DNA of 19,422 bases, from the NCBI GenBank assembly GCA_947487745.1, contig CANKXQ010000003.1, forward strand, positions 1-19,422. Direction: 5' to 3'. Numbering within the stretch: position 1 is the first letter of the stretch; each line of letters starts with the position of its first letter. Under the pieces are notes generated by a model that did not search any database, was not told the origin of the DNA, and worked only from the letters and a program-made list of their open reading frames with translations. The position numbers and the translations under genes were made by a program. This stretch comes from Spartobacteria bacterium (lineage in GTDB: Bacteria; Verrucomicrobiota; Verrucomicrobiia; Chthoniobacterales; Terrimicrobiaceae). This document shows positions 7,618-14,794 of this stretch, one piece after another.

Positions 7618-7874
7618 TTGATACAGCTTCCGGAAGCAACGCCGCTGCGCGGCTGAATAATGCCTCATTCCAGACGATGAATGAGTCTGGACTGGAAGTG
7701 TCGATTAAGATTTTCAGGGCGTGCGCTCCTGTGGGTCTGCTAGCCCAGAATTTTATGGCGAATGGATTTACTCGACCAAACCGTAATTTGATTTTGTATC
7801 ACTTTTTTTGGACGCCCCCCCTTCAAGACGTCTGCGCCACCTTCTAAAATTCCTAAAGAGATGGGCTGTTGATG
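7618..7874. other. Intergenic region between the receptor remnant and rmuC
   Basis: 257 bp without a supported gene. It holds a 12-bp perfect palindrome GCTTCCGGAAGC (7626-7637), a small hairpin GCCGC-TGC-GCGGC (7641-7653) right after the receptor stop, and a T7 run followed by a C7 run near 7803-7820. None of the hairpins is followed by a T tract, so I do not call a terminator. Confidence 0.6.
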
Positions 7875-9218
7875 TCAGTCTTGAGATACGGCGTCCGGTG
7901 TCGGCAGGAGATCGCCTTCTTTAGCGAAGAGTGCGTTGGCGGCATCGTCCGGTGCGGATTCGACATTGCGGAGTTGGCGTTGCATGGCGCGCGTGCGGGT
8001 GCCAACCTGATCGATTTCGTTTGTTGCGGACTGGAGTTTGCTTTTCACCTTTTCTAGGACGCCTCCGAACTTTGAGAATTCGGTTTTCACAGCACTGAGT
8101 GTTTGCCAGACCTCGCTGGAGCGTTGTTCGATGGCCAGGGTCCGGAAGCCCATTTGCAGGCTGTTAAGCAGGGCGACGAGGGTGGTCGGGCCAGCGATGA
8201 CGACCCGGTGCTCGAGTTGGATGCTTTCGGCGAGTTCGCGGCGGCGGAGCACTTCCGCGTAGAGGCCCTCGGTCGGAAGGAACATGATGGCGAAATCGGT
8301 TGTCGCGGGTGGATTGAGGTATTTTTCGCGGATGTCCTTCGCGTTCGATTTGATCCGGATTTCCAGTTGCCGGGCTGCGTTCTCGGCTTCGGTCGCATCG
8401 CCATTTTCTGTTGCAGCAACCAGGCGTTCGTAGTCTTCCTTGGGAAACTTGGCGTCGATGGGAAGCCAGACGATCGATCCGTCGTTTGAGCGCCCTGGGA
8501 GTTTGACGGCGAATTCCACGCGCTCCAGTCCGCCTTTGGTGGCCACGTTGGTGTCGTATTGTTGCGGGCTGAGGAATTGCTCGAGAATCGTAGCGAGTTG
8601 GAATTCTCCCCAGGCGCCACGGCGGGTGACGTTGGTCATGACACGCTTCAAATCCCCGACACCCTCGGCGAGGCTTTGCATGTTGAGCATCGCATTTTGA
8701 ACCTTGTCGAGGTTGTCACTCACGAGCTTGAAGGACTCTCCGAGACGCCGCTCCAGTGTGGTCTGGAGCTTTTCCTCGACCGTGGCCCGCATGGCTTCGA
8801 GTTTCGCGTTGTTGTCTTGTTGCAGGCTGGTCAGCTTGGCCTCCACCGAGGTGCGGAGCGTCTCGAGTTTTTCGTTGTTCGTTTGCGTGAGCCGGTCCAG
8901 TTGGTTGCGGAATCCCTCGAGTTGTTGGTTTTGGAGTTCGAAGGATGTGGTCACCGATCTCTCCAATGATTCCCTGAGCGTGTTGGTGGCGAGTGAGAGT
9001 GTGCTGAGAGCCTCCCGCACGGGGTCTGAGTTTTGGCGTAACGCGAAGTCGAGTGTTTGCGTCAGCTCCTGACGCGATGTGGTCTGTTGCTGCGCGAATT
9101 GCTCGCGCAAAATTTCGGCTGGGCGGCCGCTGTCCTTGTTTCGGAGGTGCAACAAAAACAAAGATGCCAGCAGTGTGAGAAGCGATACTCCCAGGGCTGC
9201 GAAAAGGATGATTTCCAT
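7875..9218 (-). CDS. rmuC: RmuC family DNA recombination protein
   Basis: RmuC limits recombination at inverted repeats in E. coli and is thought to be nuclease-like; its exact chemistry is unsettled. Seen in 447 residues: an N-terminal membrane helix (about 1-24), a long coiled coil rich in Gln/Glu/Leu (about 35-185), including a near-duplicate 22-residue unit (NNEKLETLRTSVEAKL and NNAKLEAMRATVEEKL), then the RmuC domain with VTRRGAWGEFQL (197-208), VWLPIDAKFPKEDYERL (250-266), IMFLPTEGLYAEVLRR, and a final short coiled coil. The order and length match the family. ATG 9218 is placed directly before the membrane helix. It converges on the receptor pseudogene and is divergent from the caspase-like gene across 109 bp. 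Confidence 0.93.
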   Translation of the reverse strand: MEIILFAALGVSLLTLLASLFLLHLRNKDSGRPAEILREQFAQQQTTSRQELTQTLDFALRQNSDPVREALSTLSLATNTLRESLERSVTTSFELQNQQLEGFRNQLDRLTQTNNEKLETLRTSVEAKLTSLQQDNNAKLEAMRATVEEKLQTTLERRLGESFKLVSDNLDKVQNAMLNMQSLAEGVGDLKRVMTNVTRRGAWGEFQLATILEQFLSPQQYDTNVATKGGLERVEFAVKLPGRSNDGSIVWLPIDAKFPKEDYERLVAATENGDATEAENAARQLEIRIKSNAKDIREKYLNPPATTDFAIMFLPTEGLYAEVLRRRELAESIQLEHRVVIAGPTTLVALLNSLQMGFRTLAIEQRSSEVWQTLSAVKTEFSKFGGVLEKVKSKLQSATNEIDQVGTRTRAMQRQLRNVESAPDDAANALFAKEGDLLPTPDAVSQD

Positions 9219-9327
9219 AGGCGCAATTCATACAGCAAAGCTCAGGCGGTATCAGTAAAACTTCCTAAAGGATTTTTTTGGACAGGAATAATCTTGATCA
9301 ATACGCGCCTGTGCCAAACCTGTCGGC

Positions 9328-10029
9328 ATGGTTCGATTACTCGCTTTGTTTTTAATGGTCGGCGTGCTCACGGCGAAGGCCGAGGTGGAACGCGAATTTA
9401 TCCTCGTGAGTGGTGGGCCATCCCTTCACGAGTGGGAGAAATTCAAGGCCGAGCCGCATGATCGCTGGTGGGGCAATTTTATCCGCTCGGCTCGTGTGCG
9501 TATTCAAGAAATTCAGGCGAAGTCGGGCCCAGGGACGAAAATCACCTGGCTCGTTCACAAGCCCAGCTACCTGCGCCGGGCTTCCAGGCAGGACAAACAG
9601 GATCTCATCGCGAACATCGTTTCCGTTCGCGACAAATACGGAGTTAAACTTCTGTGGTTCGATGAGGGGGGTGAGCTGATCGAGTATTTGAATGCTGGCC
9701 AGCCAAGGGATCGCGTGAAGATTGCCAATTTTGAATACTACGGACACTCCAATCGAGCCTGCTGGATGTTTGATTACAGCAATGAGATCGATAGCGGGTC
9801 CAAGAGCTGGCTGCACGAAAACGAGCTCGCCCGCATCCACCGCGATATTTTCACCCGCGATGCCTTCATTAAGAGCTGGAGCTGCCACACCGGCGAGAGC
9901 ATGAGCAAGAAATGGAAGCGCGCGACCGGCAAGCGAATGATCGGGGCGATTGGCAAGACGGATTACTCCTACGGCCATCTGCGCAACTGGACGCCCGCCC
10001 TGAGCAAGGGCGCGCGCTGGGGAGGGTAG
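9328..10029 (+). CDS. Secreted protein with a caspase/CHAT-like His/Cys pair
   Basis: No named family recognised. The 233-residue product has a signal peptide (MVRLLALFLMVGVLTAKA, cleavage about residue 18). Two blocks recall clan CD cysteine peptidases (caspases, gingipains, CHAT): a strand then His, KIANFEYYGHSN (His140), and 40-odd residues later a strand then Cys, FIKSWSCHTGESMSKKW (Cys186), followed by GKRMIGAIGKTDYS. The spacing and the xCxTG form match CHAT and DUF4347-type domains. Upstream strands ITWLVHKPSY (72-81) and VKLLWFDEGGELIEYL (106-121) fit an alternating alpha/beta fold. A peptidase role is inference; it might be an inactive or structural relative. It is convergent with kdsB with only 4 bp between the stops. 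Confidence 0.6.
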   Translation: MVRLLALFLMVGVLTAKAEVEREFILVSGGPSLHEWEKFKAEPHDRWWGNFIRSARVRIQEIQAKSGPGTKITWLVHKPSYLRRASRQDKQDLIANIVSVRDKYGVKLLWFDEGGELIEYLNAGQPRDRVKIANFEYYGHSNRACWMFDYSNEIDSGSKSWLHENELARIHRDIFTRDAFIKSWSCHTGESMSKKWKRATGKRMIGAIGKTDYSYGHLRNWTPALSKGARWGG

Positions 10030-10033
10030 GGGC

Positions 10034-10777
10034 TCAGGGTTTGCGTTTGCCGCCAGCCAGAAGCTTCGCGGCCTCCTTGGCATTCTCTGCTGTATCGACC
10101 CCGGGACCTGCGGCCTTGGTGGTGATGATACGGATTTTTGCGCCGTGCTCCAAGGCGCGGAGTTGTTCCAATTTTTCCGATTTCTCAAGAGGCGTCTGCT
10201 TCCATTTTACGAAATCCAAAAGAAATTTCCGCCGGTATCCATAAATGCCAAGATGCCGGAAACGGGCAGGACTGGCGTCGCCATCGCGGTCGCAGGGAAT
10301 CGGGCTGCGTGAGAAATAAAGGGCGTCGCCGCTGAGTCCGGTCACGACTTTCACGCAATTCGGGTTCTCGAGTTCGCCCTCAGCCAGCGGACAAGCGGCT
10401 GTTGACATCGCGAGCGACTTTTCTTTTTGGAGCACTTCGATGAGGCGGCGAATCAACGCAGGCTCGATGAAGGGCTCGTCTCCTTGCACATTCAGAATCA
10501 CATCAAAGCCCGTCAATTTTTTTGCCACCTCGGCGATGCGGTCGGTTCCGGTTGGGTGCTTTCCGGAAGTGAGCGCCACATCCGCGCCGAACGCGAAGGC
10601 CGCCTCGGCGATGCGCATATCATCCGTCGCGATGATCACCTCATCCGCCTCGCGGACTTTTCTGCAGCGCTCCCACACATGCTGAACAAGCGGCTTGCCG
10701 GCAAGTTCGAGAAGGGGTTTCCCAGGTAGGCGGCTGGAGGCCCATCGGGCTGGAATAATAATCGCGGTCTTGGACAT
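10034..10777 (-). CDS. kdsB: 3-deoxy-manno-octulosonate cytidylyltransferase (CMP-Kdo synthetase)
   Basis: KdsB joins Kdo to CMP, giving the activated sugar for the lipopolysaccharide inner core in the cytoplasm. The 247-residue length is typical. Seen: IIIPARWASSRLPGKPL (6-22, nucleotide-binding signature), IIATDD (48-53), SGKHPTGTDRIAEV (71-84), NVQGDEPFI (96-104, metal and CTP site), YFSRSPIPCDRD (154-165) and HLGIYGYRRKFL (175-186), then the GPGVDTAEN tail (222-230). The start at ATG 10777 gives the standard MSKTAIIIPAR. It is divergent from rpoA over 212 bp. Presence of KdsB implies an outer membrane with Kdo-containing lipopolysaccharide. Confidence 0.97.
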   Translation of the reverse strand: MSKTAIIIPARWASSRLPGKPLLELAGKPLVQHVWERCRKVREADEVIIATDDMRIAEAAFAFGADVALTSGKHPTGTDRIAEVAKKLTGFDVILNVQGDEPFIEPALIRRLIEVLQKEKSLAMSTAACPLAEGELENPNCVKVVTGLSGDALYFSRSPIPCDRDGDASPARFRHLGIYGYRRKFLLDFVKWKQTPLEKSEKLEQLRALEHGAKIRIITTKAAGPGVDTAENAKEAAKLLAGGKRKP

Positions 10778-10801
10778 GGTTAACGGCCTATCGGATTCGC
10801 G

Positions 10802-10816
10802 TTCTCGGATCGAGAA
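10802..10816. other. Inverted repeat upstream of kdsB
   Basis: TTCTCG-GAT-CGAGAA, six-base arms with a three-base centre, lies 25 bp before the kdsB start and about 35 bp before the rpoA -35 box. It could be an operator for kdsB or chance; no known regulator motif is recognised. Confidence 0.3.
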
Positions 10817-10850
10817 AAAGGCCGCCTGTGAAAAAAACTATTCCAGAGGC

Positions 10851-10878
10851 TTGACTTGGTGGGGTGCTGTGTTATGTA
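10851..10878 (+). promoter_or_regulatory. Probable rpoA promoter
   Basis: TTGACT (10851-10856) and TATGTA (10873-10878) are 16 bp apart in the only non-coding gap before rpoA, giving a leader of about 105 nt. The -35 is good and the -10 moderate. An A7 run at 10831-10837 upstream could act as an UP-like element. Confidence 0.5.
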
Positions 10879-10915
10879 GACCGACCCGCGCGCCATCAGA
10901 AATTCGCCGTCGGTC
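10879..10915 (+). promoter_or_regulatory. Inverted repeat at the start of the rpoA leader
   Basis: GACCGAC (10879-10885) and GTCGGTC (10909-10915) are perfect 7-base arms separated by 23 nt, placed immediately after the -10 box. In RNA they would form a stem only if transcription begins at or before about 10880; as DNA they could be an operator. Function inferred only. Confidence 0.35.
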
Positions 10916-10989
10916 CTGTGGTCGTCATCTTTGATGCTCGGCCTCAAGCGCACAGGGAAACCCGGCGAAATTGCAGAAACATCACACAT

Positions 10990-12000
10990 ATGCCAGTTCG
11001 TCTTGGTCGGTTTGAAATGCCCAAATCCCTCGTCAAAGAGGAAAAGTCATCCACAGATAAGTATGCTCTCTTTGTTGCCGAGCCTTTTGAGGCTGGTTAC
11101 GGGCACACCATCGGAAACTCGCTTCGCCGCGTGCTCCTCAGCTCTCTTGAAGGTGCCGCCATCACCTCGGTGAAAATTGAAGGCGTTCAGCACGAATTCA
11201 GCACTCTTACCGGAGTCGTCGAAGATGTCGTGGACATCATCCTCAATCTCAAAAAAATCAAATTCAAAGCCCATGACCACGAGCCCCGCACTCTGAAGCT
11301 CGCCGTCAACAAGGAGGGCGTCATCACAGCCGGTGACATCCAGAGCACAAACCAGTGCGAGGTTTTGAATCCCGAGCAGATCATCTGCACGCTCGATAAG
11401 AAGATGAAATTCGAGGCGGAGTTCGAAGTGAAGGTTGGCCGCGGTTTTGCCACCGGCGATGAGAACAAGCGCTCGGATCAGCCAATCGGCGTCATCGCCA
11501 TCGACTCGATTTTCTCTCCTGTGACCCGCGTCAAGTATGCTGTGCAAAACACACGCGTCGGTCAGCGCACCGACTACGACAAGGTCATCTTGGAAATCTG
11601 GACCGATGGTCGCATCTCTCCAGACGATGCTCTCCTGCAGGCTTCGGCCATTCTCCGTCACCACTTGGATGTGTTCGTCGGCTTCGATGAAAATGTCGTC
11701 GAGTTTGATGAAACTCCCCAAGAGGTCAGCCAAGAAAACAGCCGTCTCAAGAAGCTCCTCAACATGAGCGTCAACGAGATCGAGCTTTCAGTTCGCGCGG
11801 CAAACTGCCTCAACAACGCCAACATCACTTCCGTGGGACAACTCGCTCTCAAGAGCGAAGCCGAGATGCTCAAGTATCGCAACTTCGGTAAAAAATCCCT
11901 CAACGAAATCAAAGACAAACTCATTCAACTCGGTTTGGGCCTCGGTATGAAGCTCGACCAGGGTCTCATCGAACTTCCCGCTGTGGAGGAATCCAAATAA
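10990..12000 (+). CDS. rpoA: DNA-directed RNA polymerase subunit alpha
   Basis: The alpha subunit dimerises to nucleate RNA polymerase assembly, and its C-terminal domain binds UP elements and activators. Seen in 336 residues: the N-terminal domain with FVAEPFEAGYGHTIGNSLRRVLLSSLEGAAITSVKIEGVQHEFSTL, DVVDIILNLKKIKF, and DKVILEIWTDGRISPDDALLQASAIL; a linker; and the C-terminal domain with NMSVNEIELSVRAANCLNNANITSVGQL and KYRNFGKKSLNEIKDKL. ATG 10990 (MPVRLGRFEMPK) is chosen because conserved sequence starts there; the frame stays open upstream to 10864 but reads unlike any alpha subunit. rplQ follows after 6 nt. The usual upstream genes rpsM, rpsK and rpsD are absent; kdsB is divergent instead. 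Confidence 0.98.
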   Translation: MPVRLGRFEMPKSLVKEEKSSTDKYALFVAEPFEAGYGHTIGNSLRRVLLSSLEGAAITSVKIEGVQHEFSTLTGVVEDVVDIILNLKKIKFKAHDHEPRTLKLAVNKEGVITAGDIQSTNQCEVLNPEQIICTLDKKMKFEAEFEVKVGRGFATGDENKRSDQPIGVIAIDSIFSPVTRVKYAVQNTRVGQRTDYDKVILEIWTDGRISPDDALLQASAILRHHLDVFVGFDENVVEFDETPQEVSQENSRLKKLLNMSVNEIELSVRAANCLNNANITSVGQLALKSEAEMLKYRNFGKKSLNEIKDKLIQLGLGLGMKLDQGLIELPAVEESK

Positions 12001-12006
12001 CACGCC

Positions 12007-12429
12007 ATGCGCCATCGTAAGAAAACTGTCAAACTCGGTCGCTCGACCTCTCACCGCGATGCTTTGCTCGCCAATCAGGTCTGCAGCCTCATCGAACACA
12101 AACGCATCAAAACCACTCTCGCCAAGGCCAAAGCCGTCCGTCCGCTCGCGGAAAAGATGGTCACTCTCGGCAAGCGTGGTGATCTGCATGCACGCCGCCT
12201 TGCCGCAGGCTACCTCGGTCAAAAAGACGCCGTCAAAAAGCTCTTCACCGAAGTCGCTCCGCGCGCAGCCACACGCAAAGGTGGCTACACCCGCATCATC
12301 AAGCTCGGTCAGCGCATGAGTGATTCCGCTCCTATGGCCTATATCGAGTGGGTTGATACGGAAGGCGTTGGCATCGAGGAGACGGTTGTTGAAACCGCAG
12401 CCTCCTCGGAAGCCAAAAAGTCCGAGTAA
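12007..12429 (+). CDS. rplQ: 50S ribosomal protein L17
   Basis: L17 sits near the exit tunnel of the large subunit. The 140 residues begin [56 protein letters not shown], the family hallmark, and continue with [25 protein letters not shown]. Beyond that is an acidic, Ala/Glu-rich tail of about 25 residues ([23 protein letters not shown]) that the E. coli protein lacks. It follows rpoA by 6 nt and is surely in the same transcript. Confidence 0.97.
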   Translation: MRHRKKTVKLGRSTSHRDALLANQVCSLIEHKRIKTTLAKAKAVRPLAEKMVTLGKRGDLHARRLAAGYLGQKDAVKKLFTEVAPRAATRKGGYTRIIKLGQRMSDSAPMAYIEWVDTEGVGIEETVVETAASSEAKKSE

Positions 12430-12436
12430 AAACCTG

Positions 12437-12460
12437 GCGGGATGCCACAGGCTTTCCCGC
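12437..12460 (+). promoter_or_regulatory. Hairpin just downstream of rplQ
   Basis: GCGGGA (12437-12442) pairs with TCCCGC (12455-12460), with an inner GCC-ACA-GGC stem (12444-12452). It begins 7 nt after the rplQ stop. No U tract follows (next bases TAAAAATTT), so it is not a good terminator alone; it may protect the 3' end or take part in the switch described for the next hairpin. Confidence 0.55.
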
Positions 12461-12517
12461 TAAAAATTTCAACCTGAAACCGGTGGAAGATTTCTCCCGA
12501 GGAATCCCCTGACGGAC

Positions 12518-12553
12518 CGGGCGGGACCAGCAATGGTCCCGCCCGTTTCTCTT
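12518..12553 (+). terminator. Strong rho-independent terminator between rplQ and argD
   Basis: A perfect 12-bp stem CGGGCGGGACCA / TGGTCCCGCCCG (12518-12529 and 12534-12545) closed by a GCAA loop, followed by TTTCTCTT (12546-12553). The argD ATG comes only 10 nt after the T tract, so no promoter fits between them. Either argD depends on read-through or its promoter lies upstream and this hairpin is an attenuator. Confidence 0.85.
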
Positions 12554-12563
12554 CCTGAAGACC

Positions 12564-13796
12564 ATGAACCCACTTGCTGAAGATTACGCCCGCTTTGTCA
12601 TTCCTACCTATGGCCGATTCGATCTCGATATCGAGATCGGATCTGGATGTTTCATACATGATGCTTCGGGTCGCAAAATTTTAGACTTTGGCGCTGGCAT
12701 TGCCGTGTGTTCGCTCGGTCACGCCCACCCGGAGGTCACCAGTGCCGTCTGCGGGCAGGCAGGCAAGCTCGTCCACACCTCCAATCTTTACCGCACAGGT
12801 CCTCAGGCGGATCTTGCGCGGCGTCTTGTCGAAATCACCGGCGAGGGGAAAGTTTTCTTTTGCAACAGTGGTGCCGAAGCCAATGAGGGGCTGATCAAGC
12901 TCGCCCGTCGCTTCGGCAGCGCCACGGGCAGGTCTGGGATTCTAACATTCACCGGATCCTTCCACGGACGCACGATGGCCTGCATTTCTGCTACCGGGCA
13001 GGACAAGGTCAAAAAAGATTTCGGCCCGCTTTTGCCAGGTTTCCAACACTTGCCGTTCGGCGACCTTGATGCGGTGCGGGCTGCCGTGGACTCCAATTCC
13101 ATCGCAATCCTCGTCGAGGCGATTCAAGGTGAAGGGGGGGTTCATCCTGCGACTGCGGATTTCCTGCGGGGCCTGCGGGCTCTCTGCGACGAGCGGGATA
13201 TGCTCCTGCTATTTGACGAAGTGCAGTGTGGTCTCGGTCGGACCGGGCATTGGTGCGGTTGGCATGCGATCGCGGAGGATGTTCAGCCCGATGGCGTCTC
13301 GTGGGCCAAAGGGATCGCCAACGGTTTTCCGCTCGGCGCGTTTTGGGCCTCAAGCCGAGCTATTGACGAAAGAGGTTCGTTCTGCGACCTGCTCGGCGCG
13401 GGAAGTCACGGCACAACCTATGGCGGCAACCCTGTTTGCTGTGCTGCCGGGTTGAAGGTGCTTGAAATCATCGAGCGCGACGGACTCCTCGAGAGTGCCC
13501 GCTCGCTAGGCGAATACTTGGCCTCCTCACTCAGGGCGCTTACAAGCCCTCACATCACAGAAGTTCGCGCTATCGGACTCATGATTGGTGTTCAGCTGGG
13601 TAGTGATTTTCCAAAAACCACACGCCCGCCAGCGCTGGAAGTCGTGACCCGGGCTATGTCGGCCGGATTGCTTGTCATTCCCGCCGGAGAAAACGTCGTG
13701 CGTTTTCTGCCGCCGCTCAATGTCACTCGCGCTGAAATCGACGAAGCTGCAGCCAAATTTTCCGAAACTCTTCGTTCCATCGAGTCTGCGAACTGA
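12564..13796 (+). CDS. argD: Acetylornithine aminotransferase
   Basis: A PLP-dependent class III aminotransferase; ArgD converts N-acetylglutamate semialdehyde to N-acetylornithine, and often also serves lysine synthesis. Seen in 410 residues: NSGAEANEGLIKLAR (101-115), FTGSFHGRTMA (129-139), VEAIQGEGGVHPA (184-196), LLFDEVQCGLGRTG (215-228; Asp218 contacts the PLP nitrogen), SWAKGIANGFPLGAFW with the Schiff-base Lys249, and GTTYGGNPVCCAAGL (283-297). argF follows after 20 nt, which supports the arginine assignment over related ornithine or GABA aminotransferases. The start ATG 12564 sits 10 nt after a terminator T tract. A 20-bp perfect palindrome covers codons 19-26. Confidence 0.95.
   Translation: MNPLAEDYARFVIPTYGRFDLDIEIGSGCFIHDASGRKILDFGAGIAVCSLGHAHPEVTSAVCGQAGKLVHTSNLYRTGPQADLARRLVEITGEGKVFFCNSGAEANEGLIKLARRFGSATGRSGILTFTGSFHGRTMACISATGQDKVKKDFGPLLPGFQHLPFGDLDAVRAAVDSNSIAILVEAIQGEGGVHPATADFLRGLRALCDERDMLLLFDEVQCGLGRTGHWCGWHAIAEDVQPDGVSWAKGIANGFPLGAFWASSRAIDERGSFCDLLGAGSHGTTYGGNPVCCAAGLKVLEIIERDGLLESARSLGEYLASSLRALTSPHITEVRAIGLMIGVQLGSDFPKTTRPPALEVVTRAMSAGLLVIPAGENVVRFLPPLNVTRAEIDEAAAKFSETLRSIESAN
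12620..12639. repeat. 20-bp perfect palindrome inside argD
   Basis: Ten bases on each side of the centre at 12629/12630 are exact complements, built from CGATCTCGATA and its mirror. It encodes the DLDIEI run (residues 20-25), starts 57 bases into the gene, and in RNA could fold into a tight hairpin of about 8 bp. It holds two GATC sites. Confidence 0.85.
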
Positions 13797-13816
13797 AGCT
13801 ACACTCGATCCATATC

Positions 13817-14731
13817 ATGAAACATCTTCTCTCCATCGAGTCCCTCACCGCACAGGATATCGAGACTATCCTCGACGACACCGCCGTTATGAAATCCACG
13901 CGGGGTCAACATATCGAGCACCCGCTTCGGCATCAATGCTGGGCGCTCATGTTTTCCAAATCCTCCACCCGCACCCGCGTCTCGTTCGAGGTCGGCATTC
14001 GTGAACTCGGCGGCGATGCGCTTTTTCTTGCTGCGGCGGATATCCAGCTCGGGCGAGGGGAGCCGATTCGCGACACGGCCCGCGTCATGGGGCGCATGCT
14101 GCACGGTGCAGTGATTCGAACTTTTGATCAAAAGGATGTCGAGGACTTCGCGGCCTTCAGCGGCATTTCAACCATCAACGCTCTCACCGACGAAGAGCAT
14201 CCCTGCCAGATTTTGGCAGACCTTTTTTCGATCCGGGAAACGCGTGGCTCGCTCGACGGGTTGCGCGTGGCATTCATTGGAGATGGCGACTGCAATGTGG
14301 CCCGGTCTTGGATTTGGGCTGCCGCCCGCTGTGGATTTGAGCTTGTTATCGCTGCACCTCCGAAATTCCAGCCCCCCGTGGAATTGCTCGAGCGCGCTGG
14401 AGGAAAAGTCCGCCTCACCTCAGATCCCTCGGAAGCCGCTGCCGGTGCTGATGTGCTCTACACCGATGTCTGGGTCAGCATGGGTAAGGAGGAGGAGGCT
14501 GCTTACCGCTTAGCTCAGTTTCAAGGTTATCAAATCAACGCGGAGCTCGTCGCGCTTGCCACGCCGGGTGCATTAGTGATGCACTGCCTGCCAGCCTACC
14601 GTGGCAAGGAAATCGATGAGGCTACTCTCGAAAACCATGCCGATACCATTTTCCGGCAAGCCGAAAATCGTCTCCACACGCAGAAAGCCATCATGGCCCG
14701 TCTTGTAAAAAATGCACAGAGGAGTCGCTGA
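13817..14731 (+). CDS. argF: Ornithine carbamoyltransferase
   Basis: It makes citrulline from ornithine and carbamoyl phosphate, the step after ornithine formation. Seen in 304 residues: SKSSTRTRVSFEVG (47-60, carbamoyl phosphate loop), LGRGEPIRDTARVMGRM (78-94), HPCQ (128-131), YTDVWVSMG (215-223, ornithine side, with Asp217 and the SMG loop) and HCLPAYRG (256-263). These mark ornithine rather than aspartate carbamoyltransferase. It lies 20 nt after argD and is almost certainly co-transcribed. The usual GDGNNV reads GDGDCNV here, a small variation outside the active site. Name argF rather than argI is by convention. Confidence 0.97.
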   Translation: MKHLLSIESLTAQDIETILDDTAVMKSTRGQHIEHPLRHQCWALMFSKSSTRTRVSFEVGIRELGGDALFLAAADIQLGRGEPIRDTARVMGRMLHGAVIRTFDQKDVEDFAAFSGISTINALTDEEHPCQILADLFSIRETRGSLDGLRVAFIGDGDCNVARSWIWAAARCGFELVIAAPPKFQPPVELLERAGGKVRLTSDPSEAAAGADVLYTDVWVSMGKEEEAAYRLAQFQGYQINAELVALATPGALVMHCLPAYRGKEIDEATLENHADTIFRQAENRLHTQKAIMARLVKNAQRSR

Positions 14732-14734
14732 AAA

Positions 14735-14763
14735 TTGACAAACATCCTCACCTCTGGAATTAC
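14735..14763 (+). promoter_or_regulatory. Possible promoter of the Pro/Ala-rich gene
   Basis: A perfect TTGACA (14735-14740) is followed after exactly 17 bp by AATTAC (14758-14763), a weak -10. It lies in the 63-bp gap after argF and would start transcription some 25 nt before ATG 14795. Confidence 0.45.
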
Positions 14764-14794
14764 TTCACCAATCTTAAAGTTCACCCAAGTTCAT

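Noticed and set aside
6469..7635. AGCTTCCGGAA present at 6469-6479 and 7625-7635, on both sides of the receptor body
   Set aside because: An 11-base match is expected many times by chance in 19 kb, and there are no other signs of a mobile element such as terminal inverted repeats or a transposase.
7803..9283. TTTTTTTGGAC on both sides of rmuC (7803-7813 and 9273-9283)
   Set aside because: Low-complexity match; the neighbouring words are in different order and no target duplication or recombinase is seen.
11047..11733. 228-codon reverse frame inside rpoA
   Set aside because: Shadow of the strongly biased rpoA codons; rpoA is certain on the other strand.
12437..12460. First hairpin after rplQ as a stand-alone terminator
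   Set aside because: It lacks a following T tract; the next hairpin is the convincing terminator.
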